This document shows, one piece after another, positions 1 to 6,758 of a stretch of DNA of 12,425 nucleotides (the first letter of the stretch is position 1; each line of letters begins with the position of its first letter). Source of the DNA: JBQTIU01 sp052387815 (GTDB taxonomy: Bacteria > Pseudomonadota > Alphaproteobacteria > CACIAM-22H2). Position numbers and translations under genes: made by a program. Where the stretch lies: positions 1 to 12,425 of the forward strand of contig JBQTIU010000125.1 in the NCBI GenBank assembly GCA_052387815.1, written 5' to 3'. The notes beneath the pieces were generated by a model. That model ran no database searches and was not told where the DNA came from. It was given only the letters and a program-made list of their open reading frames with translations.

Positions 1-135
1 AGGCGCCTCGCCCTCAACCTCGCCAAGCTCGAACCCGCAAAGGGTTCCATGCGCGGAAAGCTCAAGCGGGCCGGCTGGGACAACACATTCCTCGCCCACA
101 TCCTCGTCCAGTTCGCAAAAACCCAAACGCGATAG
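1..135 (+). CDS. ISAs1-type transposase, C-terminal fragment (5' end outside window)
   Basis: An open frame runs from the first base to a TAG stop at 133-135 and gives 45 residues beginning RRLALNLAKLEPAKGSMRGK and ending in QFAKTQTR. The pattern of Arg-Arg-Leu-Ala-Leu-Asn-Leu, then a basic Ser-Met-Arg-Gly-Lys-Leu-Lys stretch, then Ala-Gly-Trp-Asp-Asn, matches my memory of the C-terminus of ISAs1 (H-repeat) family transposases. The catalytic acidic residues would lie upstream and cannot be seen, so I cannot tell whether the whole gene is intact. The stop sits one base before a CCCTG, which fits the way ISAs1 genes run almost to the right terminal repeat. The family assignment is by recognition, not by search. 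Confidence 0.72.
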   Translation, partial: RRLALNLAKLEPAKGSMRGKLKRAGWDNTFLAHILVQFAKTQTR

Positions 136-140
136 CCCTG
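1..140 (+). mobile_element. Right end of an ISAs1-family insertion sequence (partial)
   Basis: This comprises the transposase tail plus the probable right terminal inverted repeat. The bases ACGCGATAGCCCTG end at 140, and ISAs1-family elements typically begin CAGGG and end CCCTG. The left end and the target duplication are not in the window, so the boundary at 140 is inferred from family habit alone. Confidence 0.5.
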
Positions 141-193
141 TCGGAAATTCTGACTTGAATTGTTAACGCTGGCCGATGGTAATGGAGAACCCA

Positions 194-211
194 CCTGCGG
201 CATGCCGCAGG
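194..211. repeat. 18-bp perfect palindrome
   Basis: CCTGCGGCATGCCGCAGG is its own reverse complement and would fold as an 8-bp stem with a minimal AT centre (too tight for a real loop, so a few inner pairs would open). It lies between the insertion sequence and the hairpin that follows the minus-strand operon. It may be a second half of that terminator region or part of a dispersed intergenic repeat. Confidence 0.5.
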
Positions 212-214
212 CCC

Positions 215-247
215 AAAGGCCGCTTGGGAGCAATCCCGGCGGCCTTT
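215..247 (-). terminator. Hairpin terminator after the cbtBA operon, possibly bidirectional
   Basis: AAAGGCCGC (215-223) pairs perfectly with GCGGCCTTT (239-247), and inside it GGGA (226-229) pairs with TCCC (234-237). The hairpin starts four bases beyond the minus-strand stop at 251-253. The T tract is short in both directions (CCTTT on the minus strand; CCTTTGCTTT on the plus strand). It could therefore be a weak intrinsic terminator for the operon and also for the transposase reading in from the left. The structure is seen directly; termination is inferred. Confidence 0.55.
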
Positions 248-250
248 GCT

Positions 251-988
251 TTACGGCCTCGGCACGTCCCGCCGCGCCCGCTCCGCCAGCCGCACGAGTT
301 CGGCGCGCGCCCCCTCTGCGTCGCTGACCGGCCGCTCGAAGGGCAGGCGCGCGATCTCGCCCGCGCGCCGCAAATCGAGGCCCTCGGGATCGATCCCGGT
401 CACCACCCAGCCCGCGCCCGGCCGGCCCAAGAGGACATTGGCGTAAAGCCCAACCGCGTCCGCGTGGTCGTGGTTCATGTGCCGGACGATGTCGGCTTCA
501 CGCTCGGCCAAGGCCCCGGCGTCGAACGCCAGGTCGCTGGCCTCGAGCCAGTGGATGCGCCCGAATCCGGCGACCAAGTGGGCGCGGGCCGGGGCGACCC
601 GGTAGAAGGCGAAGTCCTTGAAGTCGGCGTAGGTCGCCGCCCCGGGGTGGCGGGCGAGGAAGCGAGCGCGCTGGCGCGGCGCCGCGGTCGCCGCGGCGCG
701 GCCCTGGAGCGACAGGCGCGCGCCGGTCAGGGGCTCGGCGAGCCCGGCGGTGCCGTCGAACAACAGCGACACGCGCGCCTCGAAGGCGATGTTCCGCGTG
801 TGGTCGGCAAGCGCCGAGATCAACAGGATCGGGCTCGCGTCATGGTCGCAAGCGACCAGCACCAGCGAGGCATAGGGCGCGCCGGCCTCTTGCGTGCCGG
901 GGCGCGCCAGCGTGGCCAGGCTCGCCCGGTCGGCGGCGCGGATCAGGGCGCGGGCGATCCGGGCCGGAGAGTCCGGCGCCGCGGCCAT
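251..988 (-). CDS. HugZ-like pyridoxamine-phosphate-oxidase-fold protein with C-terminal DUF2470
   Basis: This is a 245-residue soluble protein. Residues about 10-140 resemble the split-barrel PNPOx-like (FMN-binding fold) domain: ATLARPG near residue 25, then Y39-A-S-L-V-L-V and the segment LISALADHTRNI (56-67), followed by RLSLQGRA. Residues about 160-240 resemble DUF2470, marked by VRHMNHDHADAV (168-179). This two-domain layout is that of the HugZ/HutZ haem-utilisation family, some members of which bind or degrade haem; many family members are uncharacterised. No signal peptide or membrane segment is seen, so it should be cytoplasmic. Its ATG directly follows the TGA of cbtA (TGAATG on the minus strand), so it is probably translated by coupling as the last gene of cbtB-cbtA-this gene. 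The family is well supported; haem or flavin as its ligand is inference. Confidence 0.85.
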   Translation of the reverse strand: MAAAPDSPARIARALIRAADRASLATLARPGTQEAGAPYASLVLVACDHDASPILLISALADHTRNIAFEARVSLLFDGTAGLAEPLTGARLSLQGRAAATAAPRQRARFLARHPGAATYADFKDFAFYRVAPARAHLVAGFGRIHWLEASDLAFDAGALAEREADIVRHMNHDHADAVGLYANVLLGRPGAGWVVTGIDPEGLDLRRAGEIARLPFERPVSDAEGARAELVRLAERARRDVPRP

Positions 989-1684
989 TCAACCGGGGCG
1001 GCGCTGCAGCCAGCCGGAGGCCGAGCCCAGCACCAGCCAGAAGGCGCCGGCCACGGCGAGCGAGTTGACGGCGAATTCGGCCGCCAGCCCCGGCGGCACC
1101 GCGCCGCCCAATTCCTCGGGCCGGGGCGCGCCCACGGCGTGCGGGGCGAGGAGCAGGACGACGCCCAAGACCTTGAACACAAGCCGCGGCGCGAAGACGA
1201 GGGCGCCCAAGCCGGCGGCGGCGGCGGCCGCGGTTCCGGCCCACCACAGCTGGCGGTCCAAGAGTTCGGCCGCCTGTTTGCCCGGCAGGTCCGCCGGCAG
1301 GCCGAGCGCCGGGGCGAGGACGAAACAGGCGAAGCCGGCGAGACCCCACAGGGCCCCTTGGCGCGCGTCCGCCGCCGGCTCGCCGGCGGCCCGCCGCAGC
1401 GCCAGCACGGCGTTCAGGATCAACCCGAAGCCGAAGCCGACGAGGAGGTTGAACAGCAGGGTGAAGCCCATGCGCTCGGGGCCGTCCTCAGGCTCCCAGG
1501 GTCCGGCCTGGCGAACCGCCGGGGCGGCTACCTGAGCGGGGCCGGCGTGCGGGACTTGGGCGACGTCCTCGTATTTCTCGGCCTCGAGGATGAGCGGCCA
1601 CAGCCGGGCGACCTGCAGGCCGGTCGAGACCAGCCCGGCCGCCACCCCGGCGACGATCGCCGCCATCAGGATGCGTCTGAACAT
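989..1684 (-). CDS. cbtA: CbtA family predicted cobalt transporter subunit
   Basis: This is a 231-residue integral membrane protein that begins MFRRILMAAIVAGVAAGL. Hydrophobic segments lie at about 5-25, 74-96, 110-130, 146-166, 168-186 and 204-221. Family-typical stretches are LVSTGLQ..RLWPLILEAEKYE (19-38), RQLWWAGTAAAAA (144-156) and the PHAVGAP motif (181-187). CbtA is predicted to import cobalt together with the tiny protein CbtB; this comes from comparative genomics of B12-regulated genes, and direct biochemistry is thin. I start it at 1684, not at an ATG 15 bases upstream, because GGAG lies at a good distance before MFRR and family members begin this way. It follows cbtB by 27 bases and abuts the HugZ-like gene. 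Confidence 0.88.
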   Translation of the reverse strand: MFRRILMAAIVAGVAAGLVSTGLQVARLWPLILEAEKYEDVAQVPHAGPAQVAAPAVRQAGPWEPEDGPERMGFTLLFNLLVGFGFGLILNAVLALRRAAGEPAADARQGALWGLAGFACFVLAPALGLPADLPGKQAAELLDRQLWWAGTAAAAAAGLGALVFAPRLVFKVLGVVLLLAPHAVGAPRPEELGGAVPPGLAAEFAVNSLAVAGAFWLVLGSASGWLQRRPG

Positions 1685-1711
1685 GGGCGCTCCGGTCAAT
1701 GGCAGGGCCGC

Positions 1712-1891
1712 TCAGTGACAGGGAAAGGCGAAACTGTGGCGGGAATCGTGGGCAGCGTTGTGCAGGATCTGCGAGCCGGCGAAGCCAACCCCATAGAGCA
1801 CGAACAGCCCCAGCAGGATCGCCGCCGCCGCCGGCAGGACCTGGCGGGCGAGATCGAGCGACAGGGTGCGGGTCGGTTCCGACGTCGCCAT
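1712..1891 (-). CDS. cbtB: CbtB family small cobalt-transport-associated membrane protein
   Basis: This small gene encodes 59 residues. The sequence begins MATSEPTRTLSLDLARQ, has one membrane segment at about 19-39, and ends HNAAHDSRHSFAFPCH. The His-rich tail (H44, H48, H52, H59, plus C58) is the hallmark of CbtB and is thought to bind the metal outside the membrane. The length of about 60 residues is normal for the family. A strong ribosome binding site, GGAGGAG, lies about 7 bases before the ATG. It is the first gene of the minus-strand operon with cbtA and the HugZ-like gene. In many bacteria cbtB follows a cobalamin riboswitch; here the 5' leader predicted from the promoter is only about 50 bases and shows none. 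Confidence 0.88.
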   Translation of the reverse strand: MATSEPTRTLSLDLARQVLPAAAAILLGLFVLYGVGFAGSQILHNAAHDSRHSFAFPCH

Positions 1892-1944
1892 GGTCTTCTC
1901 CTCCAGGACACCGGCGAAACGGATCCCTCACGCCGGCGCGAAGG

Positions 1945-1956
1945 ATTATCTATAAT
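1945..1956 (+). promoter_or_regulatory. Perfect -10 box (TATAAT) facing chvI, in a symmetrical AT core
   Basis: ATTATCTATAAT has inverted arms ATTAT/ATAAT around CT. On the plus strand it contains TATAAT at 1951-1956, which would start a transcript near 1963 and leave a leader of about 105 bases before chvI. No good -35 is visible 16-18 bases upstream, so plus-strand initiation would need an activator or a different sigma factor. It overlaps the -10 of the divergent cbtB promoter. Confidence 0.35.
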
Positions 1957-1978
1957 GTGCTCCCTCGCACCGCGTCAA
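1949..1978 (-). promoter_or_regulatory. Candidate sigma70-type promoter for cbtB
   Basis: Read on the minus strand, TTGACG (1978-1973) is followed after 18 bases by TATAGA (1954-1949). This gives a start near 1942 and a leader of about 50 bases before cbtB. The -35 box matches five of six consensus positions. The AT-rich -10 stands out in an otherwise very GC-rich gap. This is pattern matching only. Confidence 0.5.
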
Positions 1979-2067
1979 TCGGACGCCGCCGTTCGGCCCC
2001 ATTGCCGCCACACTCGGGCAGATCATGGCTGGCACGGTGACGCCCGGTTCCGAAAGGGAAACATCCC

Positions 2068-2763
2068 TTGCCCCAAACCATCGCCTTGGTCGATGACGAC
2101 CGCAATATCTTGACCTCGGTGTCGATGGCGCTCGAGGCCGAGGGCTTCGCCGTCCGCGCCTATAGCGACGGCAGCGAGGCCCTGCGCGCGATCGCCAACC
2201 AGCCCGTCGACCTCGCCGTGCTCGACATCAAGATGCCGCGCCTGGACGGCATGGAATTGCTCGCCCGGCTGCGCAAGCACAGCCAACTGCCGGTGATCTT
2301 CCTCACCTCCAAGGACGACGAGGTCGACGAGGTCCTGGGCCTGCGCATGGGCGCCGACGATTACATCACCAAGCCGTTCTCCCAGCGCCTGTTGATCGAA
2401 CGCATTCGCGCCCTGCTGCGCCGGCAGGACCTCGCCCGCGATCAGGGCGCCGGCGCCGAGCCGCCGGTCGTGCGCGGCGACCTCAGCCTCGATTCGGCGC
2501 GCCATGTCTGCACGTGGAAGGGGCGGGAAGTGGCGCTCACCGTCACCGAGTTCCTGCTCTTGAAAGCGCTGGCGCTGCGCCCGGGCCTGGTCAAGAGCCG
2601 CGACCAGATCATGGACGTCGCCTATGGCGAACATATCTACGTCGACGACCGCACCATCGACAGCCACATCAAACGGGTGCGCAAGAAGTTCAAGGCCGTC
2701 GATCCCGACTTCACCCACATCGAGACCCTTTACGGCCTCGGCTATCGCTACCGCGAGAAATAG
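2068..2763 (+). CDS. chvI: ChvI-type DNA-binding response regulator (OmpR/PhoB family)
   Basis: This is a 231-residue response regulator. The receiver domain (about 3-118) has the acidic pocket D9-D10-D11, the phospho-acceptor D53 in LAVLDIKMPRLDG, T80 and K102. A winged-helix DNA-binding domain (about 134-230) contains LTVTEFLLLKALA, YVDDRTIDSHIKRVRKKF and the closing YGLGYRY. The start ...QTIALVDDDRNILTSVS is typical of ChvI. Initiation is at a TTG codon: no in-frame ATG or GTG exists near the conserved N-terminus, and AAAGGGA lies just upstream. ChvI is phosphorylated by ChvG and, in rhizobia and Agrobacterium, controls envelope, exopolysaccharide and acid-stress genes. chvG follows after 12 bases. 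The usual divergent pckA neighbour is replaced here by cbtBA. Confidence 0.93.
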   Translation: MPQTIALVDDDRNILTSVSMALEAEGFAVRAYSDGSEALRAIANQPVDLAVLDIKMPRLDGMELLARLRKHSQLPVIFLTSKDDEVDEVLGLRMGADDYITKPFSQRLLIERIRALLRRQDLARDQGAGAEPPVVRGDLSLDSARHVCTWKGREVALTVTEFLLLKALALRPGLVKSRDQIMDVAYGEHIYVDDRTIDSHIKRVRKKFKAVDPDFTHIETLYGLGYRYREK

Positions 2764-2775
2764 GAGCGGCTCGGC

Positions 2776-4569
2776 ATGGCGAGCGAGGCCCGGAAGGGGG
2801 CGCGACGCCTCGGCATCGGCGGCGGCCAAGCCGCGCCGCCGCCAACCCCGATTGCCGCTCCCGCCGTCGAGCCGCCGCGCGCCGCCGCCGGACCGGGCGC
2901 CAAGCCGGCCACGCCGGGCGTGCGCCGGCGGCGCTTCTCGCCGCTCACCCGGCGCATCCTGTTCCTGAACTCGCTCCCGCTCCTGCTCCTGGTCGCCGGA
3001 CTGCTCTATCTCGACGAGTATCGCACCAGCCTGATCGACGCCGAGTTGGCGGCGCTCGCCACCCAGGGCAAGATCATCGCCGCGGCGCTGGGCGAGGCGG
3101 CGATCGACCCCGGGACGGAGGCCGGCGACGGCGCCGAACGCCTGGCCCCCGCGCAGGCGGGCCAAGTCCTCCGGCGCCTGGTGGAACCGACCCGGACCCG
3201 CGCGCGGCTGTTCGCGGCCGCCGGCGAGCTGATCGCCGACAGCCGCATCCTGGGCGGGGCGGGGGGGCTGGTCGAGGTGTCGCCGCTGCCGCCCTTGCCG
3301 CCGCCGCCTGGCGTGCTGTCGAGCGCGGTCAACGCGGTCTACGAGCTGGTCCTCGACTGGCTCCCCGACCGCCGCACGCTGCCGCCCGATCACGAACGGC
3401 CCGATCAGCAGGCGCAGGACTACGAGGAGGCGCAGGCGGCCCTGCGCGGCGACATCGCCACCGCCTTGCGCGCCGGGGTCGAGGACAAGATGACGATCTC
3501 GCTCGCGGTTCCCGTGCAACGCTTCAAACGAGTGCTGGGCGCGCTGATGCTGAGCACCGGCAGCGCCGGCATCGACGAGGCCCTGCGCGCCGTGCGGCTC
3601 GACATTCTCAAGTTCTTCCTGGGCGCGATCGCCTTCACGATCCTCGTTTCGCTCTACCTCGCCCGCACCATCGCCCGGCCGATCCGGCGCTTGGCGCTGG
3701 CCGCCGAGCGGGTGCGCCGCCGCGGCCGGGCGCTCGGCGCGCCCGTGGGGCGCGGCGGGGCGATCGGCCAGCCGACCATCCCCGACATGAGCCGCCGCGG
3801 CGACGAGATCGGCGACTTGTCGCTGGCGCTGCGCGAGATGACCGAGACGCTCGGCCAGCGGCTCGACGCGATCGAGCGCTTCGCCGCCGACGTGGCGCAC
3901 GAGATCAGGAACCCGCTGACCTCGCTCAAGAGCGCGGTCGAGACCGTCGCGCGGGTCAAGGACCCGGCGCAGCAGCAGAACCTCTTGGCCATCATCCTCG
4001 AAGACGTGGCCCGGCTCGACCGCCTGATCGGCGACATTTCGAGCGCCTCGCGGCTCGACGCCGAACTGTCGCGTGCCGAGACCGAGCCGGTCGATGCCGG
4101 GGCGCTCCTGCGGGCGCTGGTCGAGCTCGATGCGGCGACCGCGACGCCGGGCGCCCCCCGCCTGGCGCTCGATCTCGGCGCGGGAGAGAGGCGCGAGGAC
4201 TCCCTGGTGGTGCCGGGGCTCGAGGATCGCCTCGCGCAGGTGCTCCGCAACCTGATCGCCAACGCGGCCTCGTTCAGTCCGCCCGGCGGCACCATCCGGC
4301 TCGCCGCCAGGCGCGAGCGCGAGTGGGTCGTGATCGGCGTCGAGGACGAAGGCCCCGGCGTGCCCGAGGACAAGCGCGAGGCGATCTTCGAGCGCTTCTA
4401 CAGCGAACGGCCGAAGGGCGAGAAATTCGGGACCCATTCGGGCCTCGGCCTGTCGATTTCGCGCCAGATCGTCCATGCCCATGGCGGGACCATCGCCGCC
4501 GACAACCGGCGCGCGAGCGACGGCCGTATCCTCGGCGCCCGCTTCGTCATCAGGCTGCCGGTCGAGTAG
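2776..4569 (+). CDS. chvG: ChvG-type membrane sensor histidine kinase
   Basis: This 597-residue sensor kinase pairs with ChvI. A Pro/Ala/Arg-rich cytoplasmic leader (1-60) precedes membrane segment 1 (61-79). A periplasmic sensing domain (80-276) follows, then membrane segment 2 (about 277-297) and a HAMP linker. The HisKA box FAADVAHEIRNPLTSL carries the phospho-accepting H375. The ATPase domain has the N box around N492 and N496, G1 EDEGPGVPED (523-532), F box IFERFYSERP and G2 SGLGLSI. All catalytic boxes are intact. A GGAG about 10 bases upstream supports the ATG. The HAMP region carries an Arg/Gly-rich stretch (about 313-335) before DMSRRGDEIGDLS that seems longer than usual. In relatives ChvG senses low pH or envelope stress through a periplasmic partner; that partner is not in this window. 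Confidence 0.93.
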   Translation: MASEARKGARRLGIGGGQAAPPPTPIAAPAVEPPRAAAGPGAKPATPGVRRRRFSPLTRRILFLNSLPLLLLVAGLLYLDEYRTSLIDAELAALATQGKIIAAALGEAAIDPGTEAGDGAERLAPAQAGQVLRRLVEPTRTRARLFAAAGELIADSRILGGAGGLVEVSPLPPLPPPPGVLSSAVNAVYELVLDWLPDRRTLPPDHERPDQQAQDYEEAQAALRGDIATALRAGVEDKMTISLAVPVQRFKRVLGALMLSTGSAGIDEALRAVRLDILKFFLGAIAFTILVSLYLARTIARPIRRLALAAERVRRRGRALGAPVGRGGAIGQPTIPDMSRRGDEIGDLSLALREMTETLGQRLDAIERFAADVAHEIRNPLTSLKSAVETVARVKDPAQQQNLLAIILEDVARLDRLIGDISSASRLDAELSRAETEPVDAGALLRALVELDAATATPGAPRLALDLGAGERREDSLVVPGLEDRLAQVLRNLIANAASFSPPGGTIRLAARREREWVVIGVEDEGPGVPEDKREAIFERFYSERPKGEKFGTHSGLGLSISRQIVHAHGGTIAADNRRASDGRILGARFVIRLPVE

Positions 4570-4622
4570 GCGGCCTCTATTGTTGACAAGGGCGGAACTT
4601 CGGCCCCACCCTGTGGCCCATT

Positions 4623-5072
4623 GTGAGCCCCTCGTTGACGACACAACTCCACGCTAGCTGCATCGAGCTGGCGGGGGTGGGGATCTTGCTGCGCGGGCCC
4701 TCGGGCAGCGGCAAGTCCGACCTCGCGCTGCGGCTGATCGATGCCGGCGCCCGCCTGGTCGCCGACGACCGCACCGATCTGGCGCTCGAGGGTGGGCGCC
4801 TGATCGCTTCGGCGCCGGCCGCCATCTTGGGCCGCATCGAGGTGCGCGGGGTCGGACTCATCGCGGCTCCGTTCGTCCTGCGGACCGAAATCGCTCTGGC
4901 GGTCGATCTGGTCGGGGCGAGCGAGGTCGAGCGCCTGCCCGCGGCGCGACGCTTGACCCTGCTCGGCTTCGAGGTGGCGCTGATCGCGCTGGCGCCCTTT
5001 GAGGCATCGGCGGCGGCCAAGCTCGGCTTCGCCGCCCGCGCCGCCGCGCGCGGCCGGCTGTTCGCGGCCTGA
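4623..5072 (+). CDS. hprK: HPr kinase/phosphorylase, short alphaproteobacterial form
   Basis: The product is 149 residues and consists only of the catalytic domain; the N-terminal domain of the roughly 310-residue Firmicutes enzyme is absent, as is normal in alphaproteobacteria. The P-loop GPSGSGKS (25-32), the catalytic acidic pair in LVADDRTDL (45-53) and the EVRGVG motif (73-78) match the HprK family. It should phosphorylate a serine on HPr using ATP and reverse this by phosphorolysis; the target, HPr S58, is encoded three genes downstream. The start is taken as GTG at 4623. An in-frame TTG at 4635 (145 residues) is possible, and neither has a strong ribosome binding site. It lies 53 bases after chvG and 8 before rapZ. 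It follows the sensor kinase as in other alphaproteobacterial chvIG-hprK loci. Confidence 0.93.
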   Translation: MSPSLTTQLHASCIELAGVGILLRGPSGSGKSDLALRLIDAGARLVADDRTDLALEGGRLIASAPAAILGRIEVRGVGLIAAPFVLRTEIALAVDLVGASEVERLPAARRLTLLGFEVALIALAPFEASAAAKLGFAARAAARGRLFAA

Positions 5073-5080
5073 GCCACAAC

Positions 5081-6055
5081 ATGGACGACCGCAGGGCTGA
5101 GCCCAACCCGCCGCCGGCCCCCGACCGCACGCCGCAGGCCGTGCCGCGCCGCGTGGTGCTGGTCACCGGCATGTCGGGCGCCGGCAAGTCGAGCGCGCTG
5201 CGCGCGCTCGAGGATTTGGGCTATGAGGCGGTCGACAACCTGCCCCTCTCGCTGGTCGCCTCGCTGGTCCGGCCCGAGGATCGCGCCGGCCGGCCGCTCG
5301 CCATCGGCGTCGACACGCGCACCCGCGATTTCGGCGCCGCCCCCATCCTGGCGGCGATCGACCGCTTGCGGGACGAGCGGCATTTCGATGTCCGGCTCTT
5401 GTTCCTCGACTGCGAGGACGAGGTCTTGCGCCGGCGGTTCACCGAAACGCGGCGCCGCCATCCGCTGGCCGCCGATCGGCCGGTGAGCGACGGCATTCGC
5501 ACCGAGCGCGGCCTCGTCGAGGTCGTGCGCGAGCGCGCTGACCTGATGCTCGACACCTCCTCGCTGACGCCGGCGGCATTGCGGCAATTGGTGCAAGAGC
5601 ATTTCGCGCTTCCCGACCACCCGGCGCTCGCCGTGTCGGTGGTCTCGTTCTCGTACCGTCATGGGCTGCCGCGCGAGGCCGACCTGGTCTTCGACGTGCG
5701 GTTCCTCGCCAATCCCCATTACCGGCCCGAACTGCGCGACCGCACCGGCCGCGACCAGGGCGTTGCCGCCTTCATCGCCGGCGATCCCGGTTTCGCGCCG
5801 TTCTTCGACGGGCTCACCCGCATGCTGGGGGCGCTCCTGCCGCGCTTCGAGCGCGAGGGGAAGAGCTACCTGACCATCGCCGTGGGCTGCACCGGCGGCC
5901 GGCACCGCTCGGTGTTCGTCGCCGAGCGCCTGGCCGCGTGGCTGGGCGCCCCGCCGCCCGCCGGCATGGGACGGCGGATCGGCCTGGTCCACCGCGACGT
6001 CGAAGGCGGCGATCGCGCCGCCGCCTACACGACTGACACGAAGGTGAACCGATGA
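5081..6055 (+). CDS. rapZ: RapZ/YvcJ family nucleotide-binding protein (RNase adapter RapZ)
   Basis: This is a 324-residue P-loop protein. Walker A is GMSGAGKS (30-37). Other family marks are GYEAVDNLP (47-55), IGVDTR (75-80), FLDCEDEVLRRRFTETRRRHPL (108-129), SFSYRHGLP (189-197), DVRFLANPHY (205-214) and GCTGGRHRSV (269-278). In Escherichia coli RapZ binds the small RNA GlmZ and delivers it to RNase E; in other phyla the protein is a nucleotide-binding regulator of unclear target, so an RNA-adapter role here is not established. It is longer than the E. coli protein (284 residues) because of a Pro-rich N-terminus (about 22 residues) and a C-terminal tail. The stop overlaps the manX start (ATGA). 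The neighbourhood with hprK and PTS genes is typical. Confidence 0.93.
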   Translation: MDDRRAEPNPPPAPDRTPQAVPRRVVLVTGMSGAGKSSALRALEDLGYEAVDNLPLSLVASLVRPEDRAGRPLAIGVDTRTRDFGAAPILAAIDRLRDERHFDVRLLFLDCEDEVLRRRFTETRRRHPLAADRPVSDGIRTERGLVEVVRERADLMLDTSSLTPAALRQLVQEHFALPDHPALAVSVVSFSYRHGLPREADLVFDVRFLANPHYRPELRDRTGRDQGVAAFIAGDPGFAPFFDGLTRMLGALLPRFEREGKSYLTIAVGCTGGRHRSVFVAERLAAWLGAPPPAGMGRRIGLVHRDVEGGDRAAAYTTDTKVNR

Positions 6056-6459
6056 TCGGCATGGTCCTGGTCACGCACGGGCGGCTCGGCGCGGAGTTCG
6101 TCGCCGCGCTCGAGCACATCGTGGGGCCGCAGCGCAATGTCGCCGCGGTGAGCATCGGGCCCGACGATGACATGGAACAGCGGCGCACGGAAATCCTGGA
6201 TTCGGCCGCCAAGGTCGATGACGGCTCCGGCGTGGTCGTGCTCACCGACATGTTCGGCGGCACGCCGTCGAACCTCGCCATCTCGATCATCGACAAGGCG
6301 AAAATCGAGGTCATCGCCGGAGTCAACCTGCCGATGCTCGTCAAGCTGGCGAGCGTGCGCAATACCGAGGCGCTCGCCGTGGCGGTGAACAGCGCCCGCG
6401 AGGCGGGCCGCAAGTACATCAACGTCGCCTCTCAACTGCTCGGCGGCGATCCCAAATGA
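6052..6459 (+). CDS. manX: PTS EIIA component of the mannose family
   Basis: This 135-residue stand-alone EIIA-Man domain has the phosphorylated histidine H9 in VLVTHGRLG. It also carries the family motif DMFGGTPSN (66-74) and GVNLPML (90-96). It should accept phosphate from HPr. No EIIB, EIIC or EIID is present, so, as in other alphaproteobacteria (where it is called ManX or PtsM), it probably serves as a regulatory phosphorylation sink and not in sugar uptake. Its ATG overlaps the rapZ stop in ATGA, with GAAGGTGA just upstream as ribosome binding site, and its own stop overlaps the ptsH start in the same way. Confidence 0.94.
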   Translation: MIGMVLVTHGRLGAEFVAALEHIVGPQRNVAAVSIGPDDDMEQRRTEILDSAAKVDDGSGVVVLTDMFGGTPSNLAISIIDKAKIEVIAGVNLPMLVKLASVRNTEALAVAVNSAREAGRKYINVASQLLGGDPK

Positions 6460-6758
6460 GAGGCGTGGACCGCGAACCGCCGGCCGGCGAGGTCGCGGTC
6501 AGGACCGTCAGGATCGTCAACAAGCGCGGCCTCCATGGCCGGGCCGCGGCCCGCTTCGTCAAGCTCGCCGGGCAGTTCGATGCCATGGTCACCGTGGCGA
6601 AGGACGACACCGAGGTCTCGGGGCTGTCGATCATGGGCCTGATGATGCTGGCGGCCGGGCCGGGATGCGAGCTCGAGATCAAGGCTTGGGGGTCGCAGGC
6701 CGTGCAAGCGCTCGACGCCATCGAGGCCCTGATCGGGGCCCGGTTCGATGAAAGCTGA
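6456..6758 (+). CDS. ptsH: Phosphocarrier protein HPr
   Basis: This 100-residue HPr has an N-terminal extension of about 14 residues ahead of the usual fold. The EI-dependent site is H27 in NKRGLHGRAAARFVKLA. The HprK site is S58 in VSGLSIMGLMMLAA. The H-to-S distance is 31 residues, the same as His15-Ser46 in the classical protein. The segment KRGLHGRAA has Gly where many HPr proteins have Ala (LHARPAA), a mild variation. It receives phosphate from PtsI and passes it to the EIIA encoded just upstream. Its start overlaps the manX stop, and ptsI begins 11 bases before its own stop codon ends. Confidence 0.95.
   Translation: MRGVDREPPAGEVAVRTVRIVNKRGLHGRAAARFVKLAGQFDAMVTVAKDDTEVSGLSIMGLMMLAAGPGCELEIKAWGSQAVQALDAIEALIGARFDES

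Noticed and set aside
1892..2067. Cobalamin riboswitch upstream of cbtB
   Set aside because: I looked for the conserved GCCCCCGCAACTG-like and GCCACTG boxes on the minus strand and did not find them. The likely promoter also leaves only about 50 bases of leader.
176..2113. A 645-codon open frame on the plus strand opposite the cbtBA-HugZ operon
   Set aside because: Composition is that of antisense noise, and the minus-strand genes beneath it carry clear family motifs.
4583..4611. Internal promoter before hprK, with a perfect TTGACA at 4583-4588
   Set aside because: The bases 16-18 positions downstream (around CCCCACCC) have no resemblance to a -10 box.
2023..4644. An 873-codon open frame on the minus strand across chvI and chvG
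   Set aside because: It lies opposite two genes with complete domain motifs, is rich in Arg, Gly, Asp, Gln and His as expected from a GC-rich shadow frame, and matches no fold I know.
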